Under the pieces are notes generated by a model. The model saw only the letters and a program-made list of their open reading frames with translations. It had not been told where the DNA came from and did not search any database. Shown here piece after piece: positions 26,696 through 34,959 of a stretch of DNA of 61,857 nt (its first letter is position 1; each line of letters starts with the position of its first letter). The DNA comes from Stygiobacter sp. (lineage in GTDB: Bacteria; Pseudomonadota; Alphaproteobacteria; Rhodospirillales; Magnetospirillaceae), in the NCBI GenBank assembly GCA_006218045.1, contig VBWB01000018.1, forward strand, positions 1 through 61,857. The letters are read 5' to 3'. The translations under genes were made by a program, and so were the position numbers.

Positions 26696-27775
26696 CTAAA
26701 TCTCCGTTCGGGCGGCGATCCACGCTTGGCCCAATGACAAGCCGGGATCGCCCGGCGACACGGTGATGGCGGTCAACGCGGTCAGGCCACGCTGGTTAAG
26801 GGCCGTCACCAGACCCGCACTCAGGACTTTATTGAAGAAACAGCCGCCGCCCAAGACAATGGTGCGGCACCGGCTCCGATGCGCCGCCTGTTCCGCCCAG
26901 TGGGCCAGACCGGCGATCAAGGTGCCGTGGAACAGATTGGCCCCGGTCACCGGCTCGGGGTGGTCGGCCAGATGAGCCAAAAGCGGGGCGAAATCCAGCA
27001 CGCCCCCGGCCACACTCCAGCCGTCGGCCAGGATTCGCGGATCGGTGGCCAGGGCTTCCAGGGCCATGGGGGCCTGGCCCTCGTACTCGGCCAGCGGATG
27101 GATGCCGAGCAGCCCGCAGGCGGCGTCGAACAGCCGTCCGGCGGACGAGGTGGGCGGGCTGTTCAGGCCTTTGTCCAGAATGCTCGACAGCAGGCCAGCG
27201 GGCTTGATTTGCGGCCAGCGGCTGGCGATCTCGGCCCCGCGTCCCAGCTTGTGCAGGGCGGCGGCGGCCATGCGCCAGGGCTCGCGCGCGGCCCGGTCGC
27301 CGCCGGGCTGGCGTAAGGGGGCCAGATGGCCCAGGCGTTGATAGGTGGCGCCGTGGCAGGCCAGCAATTCACCGCCCCAGGCCTGATTGTTGGGGCCGAG
27401 GCCGAAACCGTCCAGCGCCAGGGCCAGCACCGGGGCATCCACGCCATGTTCGGCGGCGATGCTGGCCGCATGGGCATGGTGGTGCTGCACCGGGATGTGC
27501 GGCAGGTCGAGGCCGAGGGCGAAACGGGTGGAATGAAAATCCGGGTGCAGGTCGTGGGCGACCCGGGTCGGGGTGGTGTCCAGTTCGGCCAGCATGGCGG
27601 TGACCGAATGGTCGAAGGCGTTGATGGCCTCGGGCGTGCCCAGATCGCCATGGATGGGCGACAGATAAGCGCGGTCGTCCTTGGTGACGCAGATGGTGTT
27701 CTTCAGGAACGCCCCCACCGCCAAGGTGCACGGCACCGGGGCGGGTAGGGCGATGGTCTGGGCGATGGCGGTCAT
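26696..27775 (-). CDS. hypF: Short HypF: only the C-terminal carbamoyltransferase (Kae1-like) part
   Basis: The product is 359 residues, about half the usual HypF of about 750. It contains the Kae1/HypF C-terminal region, with the metal-binding HHHAHAAS near 100, ALALDGFGLGPN, SSAGRLFDAACGLLG and VLGGGCFFNKVLS. The acylphosphatase, zinc-finger and YrdC-like carbamoyl-adenylation domains are absent. The upstream bases 27776-27902 are a repeat, not a lost N terminus. Cupriavidus necator (Ralstonia eutropha) carries a similarly short HypF1 in the same gene order. Either this domain works with another YrdC-type enzyme, or a full HypF is encoded elsewhere. Confidence 0.87.
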   Translation of the reverse strand: MTAIAQTIALPAPVPCTLAVGAFLKNTICVTKDDRAYLSPIHGDLGTPEAINAFDHSVTAMLAELDTTPTRVAHDLHPDFHSTRFALGLDLPHIPVQHHHAHAASIAAEHGVDAPVLALALDGFGLGPNNQAWGGELLACHGATYQRLGHLAPLRQPGGDRAAREPWRMAAAALHKLGRGAEIASRWPQIKPAGLLSSILDKGLNSPPTSSAGRLFDAACGLLGIHPLAEYEGQAPMALEALATDPRILADGWSVAGGVLDFAPLLAHLADHPEPVTGANLFHGTLIAGLAHWAEQAAHRSRCRTIVLGGGCFFNKVLSAGLVTALNQRGLTALTAITVSPGDPGLSLGQAWIAARTEI

Positions 27776-27794
27776 GCCCAAGCCCGAAGAAAGC

Positions 27795-27893
27795 AAACCA
27801 CAGAGACACAGAGACACAGAGGGATCATGCCGGACGGAAGACGCCGATGTTTCCGCGAGACAGGCCTCTCTGTGCCTCTGTGCCTCTGTGGTT
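27795..27893. repeat. Long inverted repeat of the CACAGAG type (copy 2)
   Basis: The left arm AACCACAGAGACACAGAGAC and a right arm ending GCCTCTGTGGTT enclose a loop of about 40 bases. It is the same family as 4140-4221. It separates hypB from hypF within the operon and would form a very stable hairpin in the mRNA. Confidence 0.85.
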
Positions 27894-27902
27894 CATATCC
27901 AA

Positions 27903-28772
27903 TCATCCCAAATTTGCCTTGGCGGTTGCCAATTTGGCTTCCAGCAGCTTGATCCGTTCGGCGATGGCGCGGCGGCGGCCTTCGTTCACCCAGGCCAGCC
28001 ACTCATCCATGCCCTGGCCGGAACGGGCCGAGACCTGTAACACCACGATGTCCGGATTGACGCGCCGCGCGAACTCGATGCACCGGGCCACGTCGAAATC
28101 CAGGTAAGGCAGCAGATCCACCTTGTTCAGGACCATCATCGAGGCGGCGGCGAACATGTCGGGGTATTTCAGCGGCTTGTCCTCGCCCTCGGTCACCGAC
28201 AGGATGGCGACCTTATAGGCCTCGCCCAGGTCGAAGGCGGCGGGACAAACCAGATTGCCGACATTTTCGATGAACAGCACCGAATCCTCGGCCGGCTTCA
28301 GCCGCTCGAAGGCGGTGGCGACCATGTGGGCGTCCAGGTGACAGCCCTTGCCGGTATTGATCTGGATGGCCGGGGCGCCGGTGGCGCGGATGCGGTCGGC
28401 GTCGTTGCTGGTCTGCTGGTCGCCCTCGATCACCGCCAGCGGATAGCGCCCGGCCAGGGCTTCCACCGTCTTGCACAACAGCGTGGTCTTGCCCGAGCCG
28501 GGGCTGGACACCAGATTGAGGGCGAAGATGCCGCGCTCGGCCAGCCAGGCGCGGTTGACATCGGCCAGCGATTTGTTGTGGCCCAGGATGTCCTGCTCGA
28601 TCTGGATGATGCGGCTTTGGCTGAGGCCGGGCACATGGATTCCGGCGATGCCTTTGCCAAAATGCACGTCTTCGCCGTGGTGGTGGTCATGCCCGTGATC
28701 ATGGGGGTGATCATGATCATGATCGTGGGTGTGTTCCACCTGGGCGTTGCCGCAGCCGCAAACCGTGCACAT
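27903..28772 (-). CDS. hypB: Hydrogenase/nickel GTPase HypB
   Basis: A 289-residue SIMIBI GTPase that loads nickel into the large subunit with HypA. It begins MCTVCGCGN (high-affinity metal site CxxCGC), followed by a histidine-rich stretch of alternating HDHDH units at 15-33 that stores nickel. The GTPase has [13 protein letters not shown] (P-loop), IEGDQ and LNKVDLLPY. The ATG at 28772 overlaps the hypA stop by one base. Confidence 0.96.
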   Translation of the reverse strand: MCTVCGCGNAQVEHTHDHDHDHPHDHGHDHHHGEDVHFGKGIAGIHVPGLSQSRIIQIEQDILGHNKSLADVNRAWLAERGIFALNLVSSPGSGKTTLLCKTVEALAGRYPLAVIEGDQQTSNDADRIRATGAPAIQINTGKGCHLDAHMVATAFERLKPAEDSVLFIENVGNLVCPAAFDLGEAYKVAILSVTEGEDKPLKYPDMFAAASMMVLNKVDLLPYLDFDVARCIEFARRVNPDIVVLQVSARSGQGMDEWLAWVNEGRRRAIAERIKLLEAKLATAKANLG

Positions 28773-29116
28773 CACTCCACCTCCAGTTCCTTGATCCGCA
28801 TGTCGCCGCCGCCGGTGACCTGAAGCGCCCAGCCGCCGCATTTGGGACAGCCGTCGCCGCGCTTGGACAATGGCACGGTGTCGGCGCAATCCAGGCAATA
28901 AGCTTGGCCGGGAATGGTGACGATTTCCAGCTTTGCCTCGGCCGCCACATTCGATCCGCGGGCGATGGCGTCGAAACAGAACAGCATGGACTCGGGGTCG
29001 ACCTGGGAAAGTTCGCCGATTTCCAGCCACACCGTCTTGACCTTGGCGAAGCCGTGGGTGGCGGCCTGTTCCTCCAGGATACGCACCACGCCTTCGGTCA
29101 GGGACATCTCATGCAT
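28772..29116 (-). CDS. hypA: Hydrogenase nickel chaperone HypA
   Basis: A 114-residue protein starting MHEMSLTEG, where His2 and Glu3 bind nickel. A structural zinc site is formed by CLDC and CPKC. It is the first of the hyp genes, three bases after the hupK stop, and is translationally coupled to hypB. Confidence 0.96.
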   Translation of the reverse strand: MHEMSLTEGVVRILEEQAATHGFAKVKTVWLEIGELSQVDPESMLFCFDAIARGSNVAAEAKLEIVTIPGQAYCLDCADTVPLSKRGDGCPKCGGWALQVTGGGDMRIKELEVE

Positions 29117-29119
29117 GGC

Positions 29120-30265
29120 TTACTCCAAGGTGATGGTGCAGGCCACGCACGGGTCCAGGGCGTTGACCAGAAGCCGGGCCTGCCACTCCAGATCCGGGTC
29201 GGCGGGCAGGCCATGCAGCGTGCGCACCAGCGGCCCTTCGGGGTGGAAGTTCCACTCGGTCGGCGCCAATATCTGATATTGGCTGATCTTGCCGTCGTTC
29301 AACACCACCCGATGGGCCAGCAGGCCGCGCGCCGCCTCGGTCAGGGCCAGTCCCTCGCCGCTCAGGCCGGGCAGCGAACAGGCGGGTTCGGTGCGCAGGT
29401 CGCGCGCCAGTTCCTCCATCTCGTGCAGGCCTTCGGCCAGGGCGACCAGACGCGCCGCCAGACGCGGCAGCAGCCCGGTGCCGTGGCGATCCATCAGATC
29501 GCGGATCAGCGGATGCCAGGCCCAATGGGCCAGCGCGCCGGTCTCGAACACCCGACCGGCGCAATCGGGGCGGGCCAGATATTGGCCGTCGCGGTCGGTG
29601 GCCATGCGGGCGGCCAGATCGGGGGGGCCCATTTCCGGCATGGGCAGGAAGGGGGCGGCGCCGAGGCCGGCCCAGCCCTTGGCCCGGACCAGACCGGGCA
29701 GATGGCCGGGATCACGTTCCAGCCACGCCTGGAAGGCGATGGGTAAAACCAGTTCGCCGATATCGTGGCCCATCAACTGGGTGATGGACTGACGGGCCTG
29801 ATCGATGGCGGCGCAGATGCGGTCGCAATCGGCGGTCAGGGCTCCGCCGCCGGGGCTCAACCAGTCGCCTTGCGGATACAGTACGGACCGCAGGCCGGCC
29901 AGGGCGCCGCGAATGCGCTTGGCGTGGTCCAGTCGCGGTTGTCCACCGGCCAGGGTCGGCCAGTCGCGGGCGATGGTCAGGCCGTGTTCGGTCACCGTCT
30001 CGGCCTGCACCAGCAAGGCGCGGGCGGCTTTTTGCGCGGGACTGGCGGTGATGGCGGCGGCCTTTTCCATGGCGGCCAAGCCGGTCATCGCCTGGGCGGT
30101 GCCGCACAGGGAAAACACCGCCGGCAGCAAGTGCAGCACTTCGGCGTGCGGACGTTTGGCGAACAACCGTGCCGCCCGGACCATGCGGGTCGAGCGGATC
30201 AGCACCGCCGCCACCGCGCCGTCACGGATGCGCAAGCCGATGGAAATGCCGGATTCGGAGAACAT
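29120..30265 (-). CDS. hupK: Hydrogenase maturation scaffold HupK/HoxV
   Basis: A 381-residue protein related to the hydrogenase large subunit. The C-terminal LDPCVACTITLE keeps the DPCxxC motif, while the N-terminal CxxC pair is reduced to a single cysteine (SLCGTAQ), the signature of HupK/HoxV. It acts as an intermediate scaffold carrying the Fe(CN)2CO group between HypCD and the large subunit, chiefly in aerobically expressed systems. The start at 30265 gives MFSESGISIGLRI and overlaps hupF by one base. Confidence 0.88.
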   Translation of the reverse strand: MFSESGISIGLRIRDGAVAAVLIRSTRMVRAARLFAKRPHAEVLHLLPAVFSLCGTAQAMTGLAAMEKAAAITASPAQKAARALLVQAETVTEHGLTIARDWPTLAGGQPRLDHAKRIRGALAGLRSVLYPQGDWLSPGGGALTADCDRICAAIDQARQSITQLMGHDIGELVLPIAFQAWLERDPGHLPGLVRAKGWAGLGAAPFLPMPEMGPPDLAARMATDRDGQYLARPDCAGRVFETGALAHWAWHPLIRDLMDRHGTGLLPRLAARLVALAEGLHEMEELARDLRTEPACSLPGLSGEGLALTEAARGLLAHRVVLNDGKISQYQILAPTEWNFHPEGPLVRTLHGLPADPDLEWQARLLVNALDPCVACTITLE

Positions 30266-30498
30266 CAGGCCAAGCCGTCCTCGAGCACCTGGGCCAGATA
30301 GGCGATGGCGGCCAGGGCGGTTTCCGCTGGCACCTTCTCGGCGGCGAAATTGCCGCCGGCGCCCAAGATCAGGTAATCGCCCACCGCCACCTCTTCGTCC
30401 AGCATCATCAGGCTGGTCCGGCGGGTCTGGCCGAAGGCCTCGACCACCGCCATTTGTCCATCGATGGCGATCACGCGTGACGGCACCGCCATGCACAT
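30265..30498 (-). CDS. hupF: HypC-family hydrogenase chaperone HupF/HoxL
   Basis: A 77-residue HypC paralogue starting MCMAVPSRVIAI, with Cys2, and VAVGDYLILGAGG. In Rhizobium and Cupriavidus, HupF/HoxL protects the large subunit or carries the iron cofactor under oxygen and partners with HupK/HoxV, which is the next gene here. The stop overlaps the hupK start (TGATG). Confidence 0.9.
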   Translation of the reverse strand: MCMAVPSRVIAIDGQMAVVEAFGQTRRTSLMMLDEEVAVGDYLILGAGGNFAAEKVPAETALAAIAYLAQVLEDGLA

Positions 30499-30500
30499 GA

Positions 30501-30986
30501 TCAGGCGGCCTTGGCCGTGGCGGTGATGCCGAAAGCGGCCAACTCGGCCAGCAAATCGTCGATCACCCGGGGCAGCACGGCGGCGATGGCCGGGGTCAAT
30601 TCCATGCTGGTGTCGAAGGAGGCCGGCTGCACCCCGATCAAAACCACCTTCTTGGGCGAGATGCCGTGGAAGCAACAGGCCGCCAGCACGTCGGAGAGGC
30701 CGACCTGATGGGGCGAAATCTTGGTCTTGAACCAGGCGTTGATCTGGTCGTCGGCCAGCCGGGTGATGTCGCCCGGCTGCTTGCCGGGGCTGCGCATGCA
30801 ATCGGCGATCAGCAGCAGATCGGCCTCGGCGATGCGGTCCAGGCAATCCATGCCCGAGGTGCCGCCGTCGATGATCTCGACGCAATCGGGCAGGTCGTAG
30901 CCATCCATCAGGGCGGTGACCGCGTGAACGCCGATTCCTTCATCGGACATCAGGATATTGCCCACACCCAGCACGACCAACCGCAT
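30501..30986 (-). CDS. hybD: Hydrogenase maturation protease HybD/HupD
   Basis: A 161-residue endopeptidase that removes the C-terminal extension of the large subunit after nickel insertion. The nickel-sensing residues Glu16, Asp62 and His93 fall at the same numbers as in E. coli HybD. Sequence landmarks are LGVGNILMSDEGIGV and SPHQVGLSDVLA. Its likely substrate is HybC, encoded directly upstream, whose tail after DPCLACAVH is 15 residues. The gene is two bases from hupF. Confidence 0.93.
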   Translation of the reverse strand: MRLVVLGVGNILMSDEGIGVHAVTALMDGYDLPDCVEIIDGGTSGMDCLDRIAEADLLLIADCMRSPGKQPGDITRLADDQINAWFKTKISPHQVGLSDVLAACCFHGISPKKVVLIGVQPASFDTSMELTPAIAAVLPRVIDDLLAELAAFGITATAKAA

Positions 30987-31006
30987 TGACGCTTCCCTTG
31001 GCAAGA

Positions 31007-31033
31007 ACTGCCGCCCCAGGCCGGGGCGGCAGT
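31007..31033 (-). other. Intercistronic hairpin between hybC and hybD
   Basis: A perfect 11-base stem (ACTGCCGCCCC / GGGGCGGCAGT) with a 5-base loop sits in the 74-base gap between hybC and hybD. No T run follows on the minus strand, so it is more likely an mRNA-stabilising or partial-termination element that lets the structural genes be expressed above the maturation genes. Confidence 0.6.
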
Positions 31034-31060
31034 CGATCATACATCACTCAGGCTAGCCGA

Positions 31061-32767
31061 TTACAAGGCCTTGACCTGCACGATCTCGCGCTGTTCGTCG
31101 TCGTGGACATGCACGGCGCAAGCCAGGCAGGGGTCGAACGAGTGGACGGTGCGCAGCACTTCCAAGGGCTGTTCGGGATCGGCGATGGGGTTGTCCATCA
31201 ACGACGCTTCGTACGGGCCGATTTCGTCGTTTTCGTCGCGCGGGCCGGCATTCCAGGTGCTGGGGACCACGCATTGGTAATTGGCGATCTTGCCGTCCTT
31301 GATCACCGTCCAGTGCGACAACAGGCCGCGCGGCGCTTCGTGCATGCCGAAGCCCATGACTTCACCCTTGGGGAAGACCGGCTTGTTGAAGGTGGTGTGG
31401 TCGCCCTTGCCGATATTCTCGATCAGCATGGACCAGTTTTGCGCCAGCACCTCGGCCATGACGCCGGAACGGATGGCTCGCGCCGCGTGACGACCGATGG
31501 TGGAATGCAGGATTTCCGGCCCCACCTTGCTGCCCAACAGGGTCGAGACGGTGTTCAGCATCTGGGTGGCGTAGGTGGCGGTGGGCTGATGGCCGGCGGC
31601 CAGACCACACAGCACGTTGGCCAACGGGCCGACCTGGGCGCGCTTGCCATAGAAGGTCGGCGCCTTCAGCCAGGAATACTTGCCGTCATCCTGGAAGTCG
31701 GTGTAATGCGGCGTGGTTTCGCCCTGATAGGGGTGCAGCGCGCCGGGCTTGGAATAGGTGTACCAGGCGTGCTTGACCGATTCCTCGACGCCGTCGCGCA
31801 GGTATTGGTCGCCAAAGGCGGTGAACGGCTTGTACTGGGCTAGGTCGGCGTCGGGGATGTGACCGCCGGGGACCATGAACTGGGTGCCCTTGGAATCGGT
31901 GGGGAATTCCGGCGACGAGATGTAGTTGGTGATGCCCTTGCCGTACTTGGTCCAATCGGCATAGAAGGCGCCGATGGCGGCGACGTCGGGCAGATAGACC
32001 TTGCGGGTGAATTCCGACAGGGCGTCGATGTGTTCCTTGACCGCCAGCAGGCGTTCCACCGTCAGCACCGATTGCGAATCGGTGGCGATGGGGTTGGCGA
32101 CGCCGCCCACCGCCAGATTCTGGATGTGCGGCGACTTCGAGCCCAAGATGGTGACGATCTTGGACGCATGGCGCTGGGCTTCCAGCGCTTGCAGATAGTG
32201 GGCGACGGCCAGCAGATTGACCTCGGGGGTCAGCTTCATGGCCGGATGGCCCCAATAGCCGTTGGCGAACGGACCCAACTGGCCCGAGCCGACGAAGGTG
32301 GCCAGCTTTTCCTTGGTCTGGGCCATCATGTGCTTGGAGTTCATCGGCCAGTCGCTGAGCGATTCCGCCAGCTTCGAGGTGGCTTCCGGATCGGCCTTCA
32401 AGGCCGAGACCACGTCGACGAAATCCAAAGCCGACAGGTGATAGAAGTGGACGATGTGATCATGCAGCGCATGGGCCGACGCGATCATGTTGCGGATGAA
32501 CTGGGCGTTGACCGGAACTTCCAGGCCCAGGGCGTTTTCCACCGCGCGCACCGAGGTGATGGCGTGGACAGTGGTGCAGACGCCGCAGATGCGCTGGGTG
32601 ATGGCCCAGGCGTCGCGCGGGTCGCGCCCCAGCAGGATCAGTTCGACGCCGCGCCACATCTGGCCGGACGACCAAGCCTTGGTCACCTTGCCGTTATCGA
32701 CTTCGACGTCGATGCGCAGATGGCCTTCGATCCGGGTAATGGGGTCGATGGTGATACGCTTTGACAC
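31061..32767 (-). CDS. hybC: [NiFe]-hydrogenase large subunit (uptake, Hyd-2 type)
   Basis: A 568-residue catalytic subunit that oxidises H2. The nickel ligands are in RICGVCT near residue 60 and in the C-terminal DPCLACAVH. A 15-residue tail (VHDDEQREIVQVKAL) follows and is the substrate of HybD. The neighbours hybO, hybA and hybB mark it as the hyb (group 1c) type. It works on the outer face of the cytoplasmic membrane after Tat export with the small subunit. Confidence 0.96.
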   Translation of the reverse strand: MSKRITIDPITRIEGHLRIDVEVDNGKVTKAWSSGQMWRGVELILLGRDPRDAWAITQRICGVCTTVHAITSVRAVENALGLEVPVNAQFIRNMIASAHALHDHIVHFYHLSALDFVDVVSALKADPEATSKLAESLSDWPMNSKHMMAQTKEKLATFVGSGQLGPFANGYWGHPAMKLTPEVNLLAVAHYLQALEAQRHASKIVTILGSKSPHIQNLAVGGVANPIATDSQSVLTVERLLAVKEHIDALSEFTRKVYLPDVAAIGAFYADWTKYGKGITNYISSPEFPTDSKGTQFMVPGGHIPDADLAQYKPFTAFGDQYLRDGVEESVKHAWYTYSKPGALHPYQGETTPHYTDFQDDGKYSWLKAPTFYGKRAQVGPLANVLCGLAAGHQPTATYATQMLNTVSTLLGSKVGPEILHSTIGRHAARAIRSGVMAEVLAQNWSMLIENIGKGDHTTFNKPVFPKGEVMGFGMHEAPRGLLSHWTVIKDGKIANYQCVVPSTWNAGPRDENDEIGPYEASLMDNPIADPEQPLEVLRTVHSFDPCLACAVHVHDDEQREIVQVKAL

Positions 32768-32779
32768 GGGCGTGGCTCC

Positions 32780-33964
32780 TTACTTGGTGTGCGCCGCGGC
32801 CAGTTCGGCCGGCGTAAGCTTGTGGGTGTAGAAAACCGGGAACTTCCGGACGAAGACGATGTAAAGCAGGATCTCGGCGGCGATGATGCCGATGGTCACC
32901 AGCAATTCCTGCACGGAGGGGAAGTAGCTCCAGCCGGCCCCGGTCTGATAGGCGACCAGGAAGGCATCCAGGCGGTAAAGCGCGCCGGCCAGCAGCAGGC
33001 AGCAGGCGCCGATCCACAGGAACTTCTTGCTGGCGCGCTTGGACGGCGACGAGAACAGCACCACCGGGGTGGCGAACAGGGCGATCTCGATCAGGAACAT
33101 CACCGACTTGATCCCCGAGGTGAAGATCGCCCCCAAGGCGCCGCGCACCGCCAGGTCACCGAAGCGGACCACCAGATAGACGATCATCATGGTGCGGATG
33201 ATGGCGGCCAGCTTGCCCAGTTGCGGCATCTCGTGCCTGACCGAGCGGTGGAAGCCGCCGGCGCCCAGCAGGGCCTCGAACACGACGATGGAAAAGCCCA
33301 TGGTGATGGCGCTCATCAGGAACAACAGCGGCAGGATCGGGGTCTGCCACAATTCATGGATCTGATAGCCCATGACCACCAACAGCGTGCCGAGCGAGCT
33401 TTGGTGCATGGAGGGCAGCAGCACGCCCAGCGCGATGAACACGAACAGCACGCGGTCCAGCTTCTTGCGCAAATGCAGCAGCTTGAAGCGGGTGAGGAGG
33501 GTCGGGGCGAACTCGACCCACAGCACCAGGATATAGGCCATGACGCACAGGGCGACCTCGAACATCACCGAGTTGGTCTGCATGTAGCCGGGCACCAGGA
33601 TGTGCCAGGCGTTCCACCAGCGGCCCAGATCGAAGACGATGGAAATACCGCCCAAGGTGTAGCCGAAGCACGACGCCAGCAGGGCCGGACGGACCAGCGG
33701 GTGGTATTCGCCCTTGTTGAGGATATAGGTCAGCACCGCCATGGCATAGCCGCCGCAGGCGAAGGCCGTGCCGATGACCACGTCATAGACGATCCACAAT
33801 CCCCAGGGATAGCCGTTGTTGAGATTGGTGACCGCGCCCAGGCCGAGGACCATGCGCTTGGCCAGCAGTACCACGGCGATGAAGGCCAGGATGCCGCAGA
33901 TGATGGTGGTCTTGGAAAGGATCGAACCGCCCAGGGGTTCGTGTTCGTTATGGAATCCAGCCAT
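32780..33964 (-). CDS. hybB: Hydrogenase integral membrane subunit HybB (NrfD/PsrC family)
   Basis: A 394-residue protein with about ten membrane helices. It contains NNGYPWGLWIVYDVVIGTAF and FDLGRWWNAWHILVPG, which are typical of NrfD/PsrC/HybB quinone-reducing membrane subunits. It connects the HybA ferredoxin to the quinone pool. It is the third gene of hybOABC, 7 bases from hybA. Confidence 0.94.
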   Translation of the reverse strand: MAGFHNEHEPLGGSILSKTTIICGILAFIAVVLLAKRMVLGLGAVTNLNNGYPWGLWIVYDVVIGTAFACGGYAMAVLTYILNKGEYHPLVRPALLASCFGYTLGGISIVFDLGRWWNAWHILVPGYMQTNSVMFEVALCVMAYILVLWVEFAPTLLTRFKLLHLRKKLDRVLFVFIALGVLLPSMHQSSLGTLLVVMGYQIHELWQTPILPLLFLMSAITMGFSIVVFEALLGAGGFHRSVRHEMPQLGKLAAIIRTMMIVYLVVRFGDLAVRGALGAIFTSGIKSVMFLIEIALFATPVVLFSSPSKRASKKFLWIGACCLLLAGALYRLDAFLVAYQTGAGWSYFPSVQELLVTIGIIAAEILLYIVFVRKFPVFYTHKLTPAELAAAHTK

Positions 33965-33970
33965 GTCCGC

Positions 33971-34954
33971 TCACTCCTCCGGGTGTTCGTCGTCGATGTG
34001 GGACGCCCGCTTGGCCGCCCACACCAGCCCGCCCAGCACCAAGGCCGGGGCGATCAGCCCCTTGTACAAGGTGTGCTGGATGCCTTCGGATTCGGAGGCG
34101 AACGATTTTTCGCGCAAATTGGGATAGCCCAGCTTGTCGAAGGGCACGCCGGCCATGTGGCGGAACTGGGTGCCGCCCACTTCGGTCTCGCCATAGACGT
34201 GGTTGACGTATTGGGCGGCGGGACGCTCATGGGTGTCGCCGGAACCAAGGGTGCGACGCTCGAACACATTGGCCTCGCCCGCTTTCATGGCGCGGCGGCG
34301 ATTGATTTCCTCGGTGATGGCGGTCAATGGCCCGAAGATGGTGGCGCCCGTCGGGCACACCTCGGCGCAGGCCGGGATCTTGCCCTCGGCCTGACGATGA
34401 CGGCACATCTCGCATTTCCTGATCTTGGGCGTCGGCGTGTCGAATTCCGATTGCGGCACGCCGAACGGGCAGGACGCGACGCAATAACGGCAGCCGATGC
34501 AGATGTCGGCGTTGTAGCCGACGATGCCGGTCTGCTTGTCCTTGGTCATGGCCGAAACCGGGCAGACCGAGACGCAAGACGGGTCGACGCAGTGCATGCA
34601 CGACTTCTTGATGAAGGCGAAGCCGTCCTTCTCCTGGTCCTTGTGATCGGCGGTGCCATCGGCATAGAGCTTGATGACGTTGTAGGTCTTGGGGCCGATA
34701 TCCAAGGGCGTGTCCCACAGGGCATCATCGGTGTTCACGTCCGCCGGCAGGCCGTTGGCCTCCTTGCAGCCGGCGACGCAGGCCTTGCAGCCGACGCACA
34801 AGGTGGAATCGTACAACAGCCCCACCGCGTTGGGTGACATTTCCAGATTGGGCCGGGCCTGGGCGGGGGACGGAACCGACACCACCGCCGCTGTCGCCAG
34901 CGCGGCGCCGCCTCCGGCAGCCCCCTTGATGAAGTCTCGACGGTTGACACTCAT
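33971..34954 (-). CDS. hybA: Hydrogenase ferredoxin-like subunit HybA
   Basis: A 327-residue electron-transfer subunit. It begins with a twin-arginine signal (NRRDFIKG), carries four cysteine groups for [4Fe-4S] clusters (CVGCKACVAGC, CMHCVDPSCVSVCP, CIGCRYCVASCP, CEMCRHR...CAEVCP), and ends with a C-terminal membrane helix (about 295-312). It passes electrons from HybO to HybB. Start at 34954 gives the correct Tat signal and lies five bases after the hybO stop. Confidence 0.94.
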   Translation of the reverse strand: MSVNRRDFIKGAAGGGAALATAAVVSVPSPAQARPNLEMSPNAVGLLYDSTLCVGCKACVAGCKEANGLPADVNTDDALWDTPLDIGPKTYNVIKLYADGTADHKDQEKDGFAFIKKSCMHCVDPSCVSVCPVSAMTKDKQTGIVGYNADICIGCRYCVASCPFGVPQSEFDTPTPKIRKCEMCRHRQAEGKIPACAEVCPTGATIFGPLTAITEEINRRRAMKAGEANVFERRTLGSGDTHERPAAQYVNHVYGETEVGGTQFRHMAGVPFDKLGYPNLREKSFASESEGIQHTLYKGLIAPALVLGGLVWAAKRASHIDDEHPEE

Positions 34955-34959
34955 GTCGG

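Noticed and set aside
27776-27902. Missing N-terminal half of HypF in the upstream spacer
   Set aside because: The 127 bases contain the inverted repeat only and are far too short for the absent domains.
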